Source: Tetragonia tetragonoides
Lineage: Eukaryota; Streptophyta; Magnoliopsida; Caryophyllales; Aizoaceae
Direction: 5' to 3'
DNA: 64,000 nt
NCBI GenBank assembly: GCA_038025085.1
Contig: CM076139.1
Location: forward strand, 17,129,307-17,193,306
Positions 12,297 to 22,687 of the stretch are shown here, piece by piece. The notes beneath the pieces were generated by a model, which searched no databases, was not told the origin of the DNA, and worked only from the letters and a program-made list of their open reading frames with translations. Position numbers and translations under genes: made by a program. The stretch's first letter is position 1. Each line of letters starts with the position of its first letter.

Positions 12297-12877
12297 CTAA
12301 GGCTTTTTACAAGCCTCGCAGTAACTTGAAAGAAGTGGTGTAAGAACACCTCGATGAAGCCAGTCGTTTTCCGCGAGTTGGAGGTCCGCGGCAACGACCT
12401 CAAACTCTAGGAACCAACGATAAAGAGATGTTGCATAGCGGTTGTAGTTCGGCTTTTCATCCATGATCACGTCGCTATAGCACTCCTTAAAACCTATCCA
12501 TGGATTCTCCATGGGAATACCAGCAAGTGCCATAGAGATGTAGTAGGCAGGGTGCATTGTGAAGTTGTAATCATGCAGGTACATATACAAGGTGTTGTCG
12601 ACACGCTCCATGTAGTCAAAGACATGCCCCCTTCCCGCACCCAAAGCAAAAGGGGTGGGACGGGTGGGAACTCAACGTCGTCAGGAGTAATGTCTCGAGT
12701 CTGCACTGGCTCAAGTACAAAGAAAGACTCGTCATCCTCTACTGGCTCAGCAGCTGGAGGCTCCACAGGCTCATGAACTGGAGACTCCACAGGCTCGTCA
12801 TACTCCTCAACAGGTGGTCCTCCGGATTGGTGAGAATGACTCCCACTAGGCTCTCCTAGGAAGTACTCTAGGCTCAT
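12297..12877 (-). pseudogene. Extra ORF in the leader of element B
   Basis: The ATG is at 12877. The first part is acidic and Pro/Glu-rich, with repeated EPVE-type units (HEPVEPPAAEPVEDDE) and then DDVEFPPVPP. A one-base frame change at about 12650 leads into a second, structured-looking part: FDYMERVDNTLYMYLHDYNF, HPAYYISMALAGIP, NPWIGFKECYSDVI, a Tyr/Trp-rich stretch and EACKKP before the stop at 12297. Together they make about 190 codons. I do not recognise the family. Codon-like composition, and homologous-looking protein continuing across the frame break, argue that it was once coding. It is not gag or pol. Confidence 0.55.
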
Positions 12878-13227
12878 CTTGGGATCCTATTGCTCCATGG
12901 GATTAGTGTAGGACAAGGGCTCGGAGTCCTCAGACGGATCGAACTCGGAGGAAACAGTGCAAGGTGGCGACATCTGGTCCCAACCAGGAAATAAATGCAG
13001 GTCGCCGACGTTCTTACGAGTCGTAGACTATCTACAAGTATGTCTCTATCTTGTCATCTACAATGAGCAATCACGTAATAAGTAACTATAAACCACAACT
13101 GAAAGTGATTTAAAATAAACTCGATCTAAAGCAAAACTTAACGGCTTTAAATTCACATTTTAATTTCCCACCAATTATTACTAATCTTATTTAACAAATT
13201 TATTAACTTAGGTAGCTTTTTAAACCT

Positions 13228-13242
13228 AGGGCTTTGATAATT
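13228..13242 (-). other. Element B primer-binding site (decayed, initiator Met tRNA)
   Basis: The minus strand reads TTATCAAAGCCCTAGG right after the LTR end. This resembles the plant iMet primer site TGGTATCAGAGC followed by CTAGG. Its position supports the LTR boundary at 13246. Confidence 0.6.
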
Positions 13243-14345
13243 TTTATAACACCCCCCGAATTTGCAACGATTTCCGGGATTGTCCGACGTCATTATCCAT
13301 GACTCGGCACCGCTGAACCATCCCAAACCCGGGGGTGGTCCTACTGCCACACTTATCGCTAAGGAATAAATGTGAAGCAGAAATAAATTGCTAGGTATAA
13401 AAGAGCCTACTAAACTGAAAAAGGAAACTTAAACATTAATAATTGAAATTGTCTAAATAGTAAAATAACATGAGTAATCTTATTACAATCCTTTAGAAAG
13501 GAATATCTAAACCTAGTAGCGGAAAATAAAGACAACTGAGCTTCAAGGAAAATCTAAGCCAACTCCGAAAGCGATTTTATTGGACATTACCTGCACATTT
13601 AATTTTCATAACGGAAATAGGAAAATAGAAAAAGAAGAGAGAAAGCAAAATCAGATAAAATGAGTAATTAACGCCCAAACCCAGTAAAAACATTTCGAAA
13701 ACCCTTACCTTGGGATTTGAGAAGAATCATTGAATTCATTTTTATACGCAGGTAATCAGATAATTCAAGCACACACAATCGGTCAGATTATTATAATCTT
13801 TTTAAAGTGATCATCACCAGAACAACTATGATAAGTCATCTGAAGAGAATTAAGAGAGCGATAATAGACCGATGGCGTACACTTACGACATCTATGGAGG
13901 TATCATCTCAATTTAATAATCATGCCATGGACTTAAAGACTCTAGTGTGCACACTACCTCAATTGCAACTCATGGTTAACAAGAGGACTTATACAATGGG
14001 GAATGATCCGTCCCGAACACAAACATCGTTGTGTCCATAATGAAATAGATACATCGGGAATCACTCATCCCAAACTACACAGTATGCATGTGCAGTCCCA
14101 ATGCTCGACTACTCCTACGGAACCAATAGGAGTCTTAATCTCTTATTAATTCATTTACATGCAAAGGCCTAAATAAAAGGTAAGGCACTAAGAGGCAAAC
14201 ATGCTTACTCATATACAAGTTGTCGCTTTATGAATTGCTAAGCATAATTACTCGATAAATCATCACCAAATCCTAGTCACGATTCTAACATGCTTTTAGC
14301 ATCAATCACATTCAAATTAGGAAACATATTCAACTATGATTCAAA

Positions 14346-15804
14346 CTAGTTACATTCCCGTGCGATGCACAGTTAGTGTGTTTACAATAAATTATATATT
14401 TTTATTGTACAAACTTGTAACAAATTTTTTGCCTAGATCACATCTTGCTACACTTCATTCCTAATCTATGGACCTCTCCCTTTTTATACTCAAATCAACT
14501 TTGTTGTTTTCCTGTTTAGTTCTAGTTGTATGGCCCGTGCGATGTTCGAACTTTTTAGCATACTATAGTAATTCATAGCCTATAAATATATGAAACAATA
14601 AGAAAAATATTTTTCAATAATTAAGTATTATCATATCATTATTCCTCTATAATGACATAAATTCGTAAATAATTATGAATCTACCAAGATCATAAATACA
14701 ATTGTTATACTTTATCTATCTATTCTCCATCATACTGGCCAAATCCGATGCTTGCATTAATAATAAATATACAACTAAGGTGGCCAACATACATCCAATC
14801 AAAATCAAACTTGAACCAAAGTGTCAATGTAATAAATTAGAGTATGACATCATTTACATGTGGCATATGATAATGATGTAGAAGCTTATGTGGATGCACT
14901 CGTGTCGTTATAGCAATTGTGCACATTCACTAACATTCTCGTGCGATGTACAGTTTGTGTATTAATATTAAATAAAACATTTCTAAATGTATATTTCAAG
15001 ATATTTTTCGAAAATGTCATATCTGGACCATAAATATGCATATGTCATATCCCCTTAATATGCTACAAACCTACAATTTTGCATTAATTGTAGGACAAAG
15101 TACAAAAAATACTCCGTATACAATATCTCGTTTTATCGCTAATCATTGTTTATTATTTTTATTGAAATTTACTCCACTATCTAGTGTCCAATATCCAGTT
15201 TAAAAGATCATCACTACCACTACTGCAACCATACTACTATTATTATATTACTATAATTTACTCTGATATTCAATCTAATAAAAAATATCATAAGTATCAA
15301 CTGGATGCAATGAAATTAAGTTGGAATTTTGAAGAACTGAAACGGGTTGCACCTGATCTCTTCCATTCAAGATACAAAAAATAACCTACTGCATTCTCAG
15401 TTTCTCAATCCCAATTTTAAGATTTAAATACTTGAAACTCAAAAGCCCAAAACGATATTCTCGTATGAATTTTCAAAATGGACCAAAAGATGCCATATTA
15501 CCCGTGAGATTGCATCAATAATATGGCTTTTATTAGAGGTGGCTTAGTAAATGCATGAAATTGTTTAAGCCTCTTATTTAATCATTTGACTTATGGCTTA
15601 CATGGCAACATTATGGGCAAATTGCTTACATGGCAAGTCCTACGTGTCATATTGCCCGTGAGATTGCATAAATGAATAGGTCAATAATATGGCTTTTCTT
15701 AGAGGTGGCTTAGTAAATGCATGAGGTATTTAAGTTTCTTATTTAATCATTTGACTTATGGCTTACATGGAAACATTACTTGGCAAATTGCTTACATGGC
15801 AAGT

Positions 15805-15806
<2 letters not shown>
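14346..15806 (-). mobile_element. Helitron-like insertion in the element B LTR
   Basis: On the minus strand the left end reads GTGCATCGCACGGGAATGTAA followed by CTAG and T. This is a short hairpin (GTGC-ATC-GCAC) about a dozen bases before CTAG, as at Helitron 3' ends. A second, weaker hairpin end occurs at about 14938-14960. The 5' TC end could not be fixed. It may lie near the TA tract at 15807-15874. No helicase is present, so it would be non-autonomous. Confidence 0.4.
15494..15806. repeat. Tandem duplication of a ~154-bp unit
   Basis: Unit 1 (15494-15647) and unit 2 (15648-15806) both begin catatt.cccgtgagattgca and end with cttacatggcaagtcct. They differ by a few substitutions and a short insertion in unit 2. 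The unit lies inside the Helitron-like segment. Confidence 0.8.

Positions 15807-15874
<68 letters not shown>
15807..15874. repeat. (TA)n microsatellite
   Basis: There are about 34 uninterrupted TA dinucleotides. The tract directly follows the tandem duplication and probably marks a slippage-prone or element-boundary site. Confidence 0.95.
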
Positions 15875-15879
<5 letters not shown>

Positions 15880-16962
15880 ATTAATTCAAATTAGCTCGAC
15901 ATAAGCCATAATATATTCCATATCAAAACATTTTGTTTTGGGATAGGAAGAAGGTAGGATCGTTAGGTTAAACTGAATTAGGCTCCGAGAGTCTGTTGAG
16001 AACGTTCACTATTGACGAGACTACGAACAATCTTCGGTTCCTAATTAATATTAATTAAAAACACAATCAGATGCGGAATTGAAAGTGCAAATAAACTCTA
16101 AATTTAGATCTGATAATTTTATTAAATTTCTTGCGTTTTTCCAGTTGAAATAGGCTTTTGAATTTCGACAATCGGATTTGTAAAACTTTATAAACAATCA
16201 AAATACGAAATCAAATTCACTGAAATTCAAAAATTAAATCTGAAAATAAATAATTATTCTGAAATTGTCAAGAACACTCCAAAATTTCCAAAATCAATTT
16301 TCCTCCAATTGGTCATGACCACGGCCACCCATAGGGGCCCATGGTCTGACCATCACCAGAACACCACCCACCGGCCATGGCGGCGCCGGTGGTGGCACCG
16401 GTGGCGCACGCCAGGAGAGAGAAATAGAGTGACGAGAGAGAGGGGAAAACAGAGGAGAGAGAGTGCGAGACGACGCACAGCAAGGGCGGCCTGCAACCGC
16501 GCCGCCGTGGCCATCCCCGACGAGGGGTGGCACGGCTTCAGCCGACGATGGCTGGCGTTGTTTCGACCAAAAATAGATGAGAGAGAGAGAGGTCGAAACA
16601 GAGGAGAGAGAGAGAGAGAGAAAACATGGTGGTCAGCGGCTTATCGCCGCCCCCAGGGCCTAGTCGACCACAAACCCACCATAGCCGACCATTAGGTGGC
16701 GGTTGGGTGGTGGCTCGACCCTCATCGGCGTCAAAACAACGGAGGGGGAGAGAAATGCGAGTGAGAGAGAGAGAGAGACGCACCTTAACGGTGGTGAGGG
16801 TGGTGCCAGTGGCAGCAGCAAGGGAGAGGGGAAGAGAGAGGAGACCGGTGAGAGAGAGTGAGAAGGAGAAAATGAAAGAGAAAGGAGAGAGAGAGACAGT
16901 AACCGTAAGAGTGAGAGAGAGATGGTGAGTGAGTGGGTCTTTGACTCAAATTTGACTCTCTT

Positions 16963-16970
16963 ATATATTG
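16963..16970 (-). promoter_or_regulatory. Probable TATA box of the element B LTR
   Basis: The minus strand reads TATATAAGAG in this stretch, just upstream (in minus orientation) of a GA/CT-rich region. This is the expected arrangement for an LTR promoter. It is inferred from motif and position. Confidence 0.45.
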
Positions 16971-17289
16971 ACCCTTGGTCAATATTGGTCAAGCTGATTC
17001 ACTCCCTTATTAATACTAATTGATTACATTAAATCAATTATGCACAAATCAATCAACACTAAATCAGATTTTTATTTTGAAATCTCCGACACAAATAATT
17101 CAAATTATTTAAATAATAACTCCCCATAAATATTTGAATAATTACAATCCATAATATTTATTATTAGGACTTTAACATTAATTATGAAAATTATTCATCC
17201 ATAATTAGTAATTCAAATAATCGTAATATAAATACGATAAATTATATAAAAATCCTTTTTATAAATATAGAAAATATCGGGGTATCACA

Positions 17290-19814
17290 GCTTTCCAATG
17301 TGTTTTCCCGGGGTTAGATAAGAATCTGCTTACTGCACCGACTCGATAGGCAATATCTGTTCTAGTACAAACCATGGAATACATAAGGCTGCCAATTGCT
17401 GACGAATAAGGGATATTTCTCATCTCTTCTTTTTCTGAATAATTTCTCGGACTTTGCCTCTTACTGAGTTTGAAATGTCCGACTAATGGAACACTAACTG
17501 GCTTGGCCTTGTGCAAATTGAATCGTTTAAGAAGCTTCTCAATCTAGCATTCTTGAGATAACCACAATAACTTCTTGGAACGATTTCGAGTGATCTTCAT
17601 TCCAAGGATCTGCTTTGCTGGTCCCAAATATTTCATGGCGAATGACTTGCTTAGGGCGTTCTTAAGAGCAGCAATTTTCCTCTTATCTTGCCCAACAATC
17701 AACATATAGCAAAAGTATAATGGAATCGCCACTATCATATCTTTTCACGAAGACACAATGATCAGCATGAGTTTTATTGAAATTGTATTCAGCCATGAAA
17801 GAATCAAACTTCTTGTACCATTGCCTCGGTGCTTGCTTTAGACCAAAGAGGCTCTTTTTCAGTCGACATACCATGTCTTTTTTACTCGGTTCTTCAAACC
17901 CCTCGGGTTTCTCCATGTATATCTCTTCCTATAGTTCTCCATGTAGGAAAGCAGTTTTGACGTCGAGCTGCTTGATCTCTAAGTCTAGGCTAGCGGCTAG
18001 AGCGAGAACTACTCGGATAGATGATATTTTCACCACCGGAGAGAATATTTCATCAAAATCAAAACCCTTCTTTAATTTTGGTTACATCCCTTGACCACAA
18101 TCATGACCTTGTATTTGGGCTTTGGGTTGCTTTCTCCGGATATGATCTTGTAAACCCATTTGTTCTTTAGGGCTCACCTTCCTTTGGGTAACTTGACAAG
18201 ACCATATGTATGGTTCTCATGCGAGGATTGAATCTCCTCTTGCATGGCTTTATTCCATTCTTCTCTTTGAGGATCCTTCATAGCCTCGTCATAGTTTTGA
18301 AGCTCCCCCTCATCCGTGAGTGTCACATACTCATCTGGAGGATATCTTGTGGAAGGTCTTCTCTCTCTGGTTGATCTCCGCAACTCAGGTTCTGGCTCAC
18401 TGGATTCGACAGAGTCATCATCATTTATCTCTGTTGAGGATTCATCTATCTCTTCTATCAAGGGCTTGCCTGGATCAGGCATATCACCAGCTTCATCATC
18501 ATTATTCTCGTCTATTTGTTCCCCATCCCATCATCATCATGTGCCATAGGGGATGACTCATCATCTCGTCGAGGGGTAACTTCGGGCCTCTCTGCTTCCT
18601 TGGTGTCTTCTACGGTCTGATCTTCGAAAAACACAACATCTCGACTTCGAATGATCCTTTGTTGACAGGATCCCATAGGCGATAACCTAACTCATCTTTT
18701 GGTGAGCCAAGATAAATGCATTGCTTCGTCTTAGAATCATGCTTTGATCTTCCATCCTTGGGGATGTGGACAAATTCTCGACAGCCAAACACCTTAAATT
18801 GGTCAAATGAGACCTTTTTTCCCTTCCATATCTCCTCTGGGATACCTCCACTCAAAGGAACTGAGGGAGAATAGTTGATTATATTGACGGCTGTTTTGAC
18901 GGCTTCTCCCCAAAATGACTTAGGGAGTTTGGCATGAGAGAGAGCATGCATCAAACTCTTTCCTCGATTGTGCGGTTCATTCTCTCAGCCACACCATTCA
19001 TTTGTGGTGTCTTTGGTGGTGTCTTCTTGAGTCTTATGCCATACGTCTTGAAATAGGCTTCGAAGGGAACACGGTACTCTCCACCGTTAACTGAACGGAC
19101 ACACTTGAGCTTTTGGCCAATTTATCGTTCCACCCTAACATGGAACTCTTTGAAAGCCTCGAGCACCTGATATTTGGTTTTCAACAAAGAAAGCCAAACC
19201 TTCCTCGATTTGTCGTCAATAAAGGTCACAAAATATAATGCTACACCAAGAGATTTCTCAGTCATAGAACACACATCAGTGTGCACCAGATCAAGAATAT
19301 CATTTCTTCTACGTGGCTGACTGGGTCTGCTGAATGAGACTCTATGTTGTTTTTCAGCCAAATAGTGAGTGCACGGTTCAAGTGTTTTACCCTTCACACT
19401 TGGGAGTACATCTTTTCTCGCAAGGATTTGTAATCCCTTCTCGCTCATGTGTCCTAGCCTCCTGTGCCACAACTCAAAGCTCGAACTATCATGGGCGAAG
19501 TTAGTTTCTCCCTTGCGTAACTTTGCTTGTGTGAAGTACAATGAACCTTTCTTTCTGCCTCTGGCAACAATCATGTTGTTTCTTGTGAGCTTCCATTTTT
19601 CAATGCCAAACTGGTTTAGGTAACCGCCGTCATCTAACTTTTCGGTTGACATCAGGTTGAGGCGCATATCTGGAACATGTCTCATATCTTTTAACACAAG
19701 CTCACATCCCGTGTTGGTCATCAAGGCAATGCTACCTATGCCCACGATCTTGCTAGTCACCTTATTACCCATCTTGACATTACCAAAATCGCCACTTTGG
19801 TAGGTGAAAAACAC
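17290..19814 (-). pseudogene. Element C integrase and reverse transcriptase
   Basis: The segment 19122-19814 holds the pre-integrase and integrase start: LWHRRLGHMSEKGLQIL, CTHYLAEKQHRVSF (a zinc-ligand Cys replaced by Tyr) and DLVHTDVCSMTEKS. The integrase C-terminal part is at 18610-18954 (KSFWGEAVKTAVN, FGCREFVHIPKDGR). A spacer lies at 18174-18482 (RRSTRERRPSTRYP, MQEEIQSS). RT lies at 17544-17916 (SLFGLKQAPRQWYKKF, then LLLYVD). The catalytic YVDD box is damaged by a short deletion. The last piece (17290-17516) has PVSVPLVGHFKLSK and VGAVSRFLSNPGKTHWK, where element B begins. Confidence 0.88.
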
Positions 19815-20775
19815 TCTCCATGTGGGGTGACGTGGAAGGAAGCACCCGAATCAACGATCCATGTGCTATCATTTTCAGCAGGATTAAAATAATTGTCTTC
19901 CCCAAATAGAAAGACATCTCAATGTCGTCTTTCGTTGCCACATCGGTTGTATTGTTCTTTTCTTCTTTCTTCTTTGGGTCGATTTGGTCGGGCTTGACAT
20001 TTCCGACCTTTTGATCTCTCTTGAGATTGCGGCATTCCGATCTCTTGTGACCCGGCTTGCCACAATAGTAGCAAGTGACTCTTGGGCATGATTTGGACCG
20101 CCCTCTCGACTTGTCACGACCTTTAGTGTTACTTCTTGCACGGATTTCACCTCCACCCTTGGGATCGACAACGTTGGCCTCTGATTGGGAGGAGATGCCA
20201 TGTTCCTTCGTTCTCAACTCTTCGTTCATTACACTATCGAAGACGGTGTCCATGGTGAGCTTTCCTTCCGGGGTCGAGTTGCTAAGTGTCACTACGAGAG
20301 TATCCCAAGTTTCTGGTTATGAACTAAGGAGCAACAAGGCTTGTAATTCATCATCGATTTTCATCTCGATCTTTCCAAGGTGATTGACAATCCCCTTGAA
20401 GGTATTAAGATGCTCAATCATATTTTGGCCATCTTTATACTCCAACTTCACCAATCGTCTCACCAAATGAGACTTGTTTCGAGTCGTCTTATTTTGAATC
20501 ATGGATTCCAGTTTTGCCCATAATTTGAAGGCATTGGTGTAGGTTGACACGTGCTCGAACATGCTCCGATCAATTAACCTGCGAATCATGGGCACCGCCT
20601 TTCTAATTAAAAGTTTCCATTCTTCGTCGGTCGTTCCCGTCGATTGTTTCTCGGTTGTGACCGGTATATGCAAATCTTTGTAGTATAGGTGGTCCTCCAT
20701 CAACGGTTTCCAATAGGAATAATTTTCCGCCGTAAGTTTGAACATGTCACCATCTTGTGTGACGTTGGACTCCAT
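19780..20775 (-). pseudogene. Element C gag and nucleocapsid
   Basis: It starts with ATG at 20775 (MESNVTQDGDMFKL). The capsid-like part shows WKPLMEDHLYYKDL, LWAKLESMIQ and QNMIEHLNTFKGIVNHLG. An in-frame stop at 20317-20319 interrupts it. The continuing frame carries a basic segment and one zinc knuckle, CYYCGKPGHKRSEC, at about 20055-20095. The protease region beyond (about 19800-19880) is frameshifted. Confidence 0.88.
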
Positions 20776-20811
20776 TTTAAATTACACTAGAAAAATGGCT
20801 CAATAAACCTA

Positions 20812-20823
20812 GCTCTGATACCA
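20812..20823 (-). other. Element C primer-binding site (initiator Met tRNA)
   Basis: The minus strand reads TGGTATCAGAGC exactly, one base after the LTR end. This is the standard plant iMet primer site. Confidence 0.95.
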
Positions 20824-20824
20824 G

Positions 20825-21617
20825 TGTTGGGAAAAGACGGATATTTGCGGAATTACTATTTTCCCTCTTTGTGTAATTAAAATGGGTTAAATAATAAATT
20901 GCGGAAAGATAAGACACCGAGAATTTTATGTGGAAAACCCTCCAAGACGAAGGGAAAAACCACGGGACCTTTGGTCCGATAAAACTTCCACTATAATGAG
21001 TAGGGTTACAAAATGCCGTCTCTAGTATGGACTAGAGGATATTACTCAATGACCTCACGTCCTCACCCACAAAAAGATGATTTACAATATATTACAATCT
21101 CACCAAAATGGTGACACACTCTAGTGAACTTGAGAGTATGACAATTACTTCAAGTTTCCTCACTTTTGTATGTGGTTCTCTCTCTCACACTCATGTATTG
21201 TGTGGATTGCTTAACTTGCTTCACTCCACAACCGGATGGAATGGGACGCCTTATCTCTTAACAAGTTCCTCTATTTATAGAGGTCTCTAGCCGTAAAAGG
21301 CAGCTCAAAAGTTTTTCAATTTCACACTTATGCTACATGATTTACACATGTGCAATGTATTGGATCAATTTACTAAAAGGTAATTTTCACCGACCTTTGC
21401 TTCCAAGTCTCCAAAGCATTAAATGCCTTTGACTTCTTTTGCCTCCAAATCTTTTCGATAAGTTTGCTATGACATATATGTTAAATTGGTGTATGTGAAC
21501 ACCATGCCAAACTTACTGCAACACTCCAGTGATTCACGTAGTAACCTTTTTTTTTTTCTTTTTTTTTTTTAGTTTATTAGTATGTGGTGGCCCACCAAAT
21601 AGGAGGGAACCCTAACA
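20825..21617 (-). repeat. Element C 5' LTR, 793 bp
   Basis: On the minus strand it runs from TGTTAGGGTTCCC (21617) to TTTTCCCAACA (20825), with TG...CA ends. It abuts the primer-binding site. The flank right of 21617 starts CTTTT, the presumed target copy. Confidence 0.9.
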
Positions 21618-22687
21618 CTTTTGAGGTACCATGACTCGGGCCATCTAGGGAGTTAGGGGCTTTAGGCAAAATTGTTAATAGGCCTAACTTTTGTATCTCT
21701 TTTTAAGGTTTATAAATTTTAGTAAGATCAAACATAACAAAACATGTTGAAAGAAAAACGGGTGTAGACATATGGTTTGAGACATATGGTTTGCAATCAC
21801 AATTAAAATGTTTAAAAATAAAATCTAAAAATTTAGGTCTTTCTCGTCACGGACTTCTAAGCGAAATGCGAAGGACTAAATGGCCCAAGGCTAGCCACGG
21901 CCCTGGATGTGGGTAGACGTTTAGAACTGTCAACTATTGCCCTGCTCATAACTTCATAAGCACCAGTCGAAAGGAACTTTATACAGACCTTGCTCTATCT
22001 GTGTGATTATCTGCTACAGAAGAAGTGGAAATTTGAGACCAGAGATTTTGCATGGGAAATAGGAGAACCTTAAACAGCCTTCCAGAATAAGAAAGCATCT
22101 GTATTGAATTCTGCTTGTCAGCTTCTGAAGTAGTGGCACATAATGCCATATTTGAGGCGTCTTGGATGAAAGAGGCACCCCTAAACATCTTAATAGAAGA
22201 GTGCCTATAGCATATATACCAGCATATTGAAATACTTTCTTTTGCCATAGCTCCTGGGGTCTCCCTGTCCGAGTCCTCTTGTAGCCACAAAAAGTATTCC
22301 TTTCGCTGATAATTCCATTTTGCCTTGTATAATTGTCTCCCTCCCATTTCAAAAGTAGGCGAAATAACCGAAAGATCAAGAACAACACTCCGATTTATTA
22401 CACAAAAAGAAAAAACCAAAATCAAAGCATAAATGCAAAGATAAATTGTGAGAAATCACATCCCCGGCAATTGAGATGCATGTCCGGTAACTCCGGTTGA
22501 ATAAAAGAAGATATGTGTTTTTCCTGTAATCTCATCTGACACCTTTGGGCTTCAGGAATCAATGAACGACACAGTCAAATTTACTCTACAAGTTAGTTAC
22601 AACTCAGGCCAAACACCATTTCTTCTACCAGAGTTTATTTATCAGAACCTATACACTGTTAATGCTAACCTCTAAATTGACTTAAGA
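21618..22687. other. Intergenic stretch, no gene recognised
   Basis: It lies between element C and the 3' end of the IAA-amino acid hydrolase gene. A 148-codon open frame on the minus strand (21979-22425) resembles nothing I recognise and is not compositionally convincing. It may be former 3' untranslated sequence. Confidence 0.5.

Larger units (their letters stand above)
11485..13245 (-). other. Element B untranslated leader (holds an extra ORF)
   Basis: This 1.76-kb stretch lies between the primer-binding site and gag. Apart from the ORF at 12297-12877 it is AT-rich and shows no recognisable gene. Long leaders are known in plant gypsy elements, but an ORF here is uncommon. Confidence 0.6.
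10192..17289 (-). mobile_element. Element B: Ty3/gypsy element, 5' portion
   Basis: Read on the minus strand the order is 5' LTR (17289 to 13246), a decayed initiator-Met primer site, a 1.7-kb leader with an extra ORF, gag, then the start of protease at 10192, where element A interrupts it. RT, integrase and the 3' LTR must lie beyond A and outside the window. The gag is of the chromovirus kind, with two complete CCHC knuckles. Gag carries in-frame stops. B is itself inserted in the RT of copia element C. Confidence 0.85.
13246..17289 (-). repeat. Element B 5' LTR, about 4.0 kb with internal insertion
   Basis: On the plus strand it runs from TATAACACCCC (13246) to GGGGTATCACA (17289). These are the complement of a gypsy LTR that starts TGTGATACCCC and ends GGGGTGTTATA. 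The terminal CA has decayed to TA. A TATA box on the minus strand (16963-16970) followed by a GA-rich transcript start region fits the U3/R boundary. The extra length compared with A's LTR is explained at least partly by a Helitron-like insertion beginning at 14346. A GC-rich, GAGA-rich tract fills 16300-16930. Confidence 0.75.
17290..21617 (-). mobile_element. Element C: Ty1/copia (Tnt1/Tork-like), 5' portion
   Basis: On the minus strand the order is 5' LTR (21617-20825), primer site, gag, protease region, integrase, RT. Integrase before RT defines Ty1/copia. The protein motifs resemble the Tnt1/Tork lineage. The element is cut at 17290 inside RT/RNase H by element B. Its RNase H and 3' LTR lie outside the window. 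Stops, frameshifts and small deletions throughout make it inactive. Confidence 0.9.

Noticed and set aside
12087..12329. Plus-strand ORF in the element B leader
   Set aside because: No recognisable domain. It overlaps the end of the more convincing minus-strand leader ORF.
15784..15880. Possible CRISPR-like or telomeric repeat
   Set aside because: It is a simple TA run beside one 154-bp duplication. This is a plant nuclear sequence and no spacer structure exists.
16294..16992. Several overlapping ORFs rich in Arg/Glu or Ser/Leu
   Set aside because: They come from the GAGAGA-rich tract inside the element B LTR. No domain is seen and frames on both strands look equally open.
21979..22425. 148-codon minus-strand ORF downstream of the ILR1-like gene
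   Set aside because: No known motif and no codon-like composition. Probably former 3' untranslated sequence.
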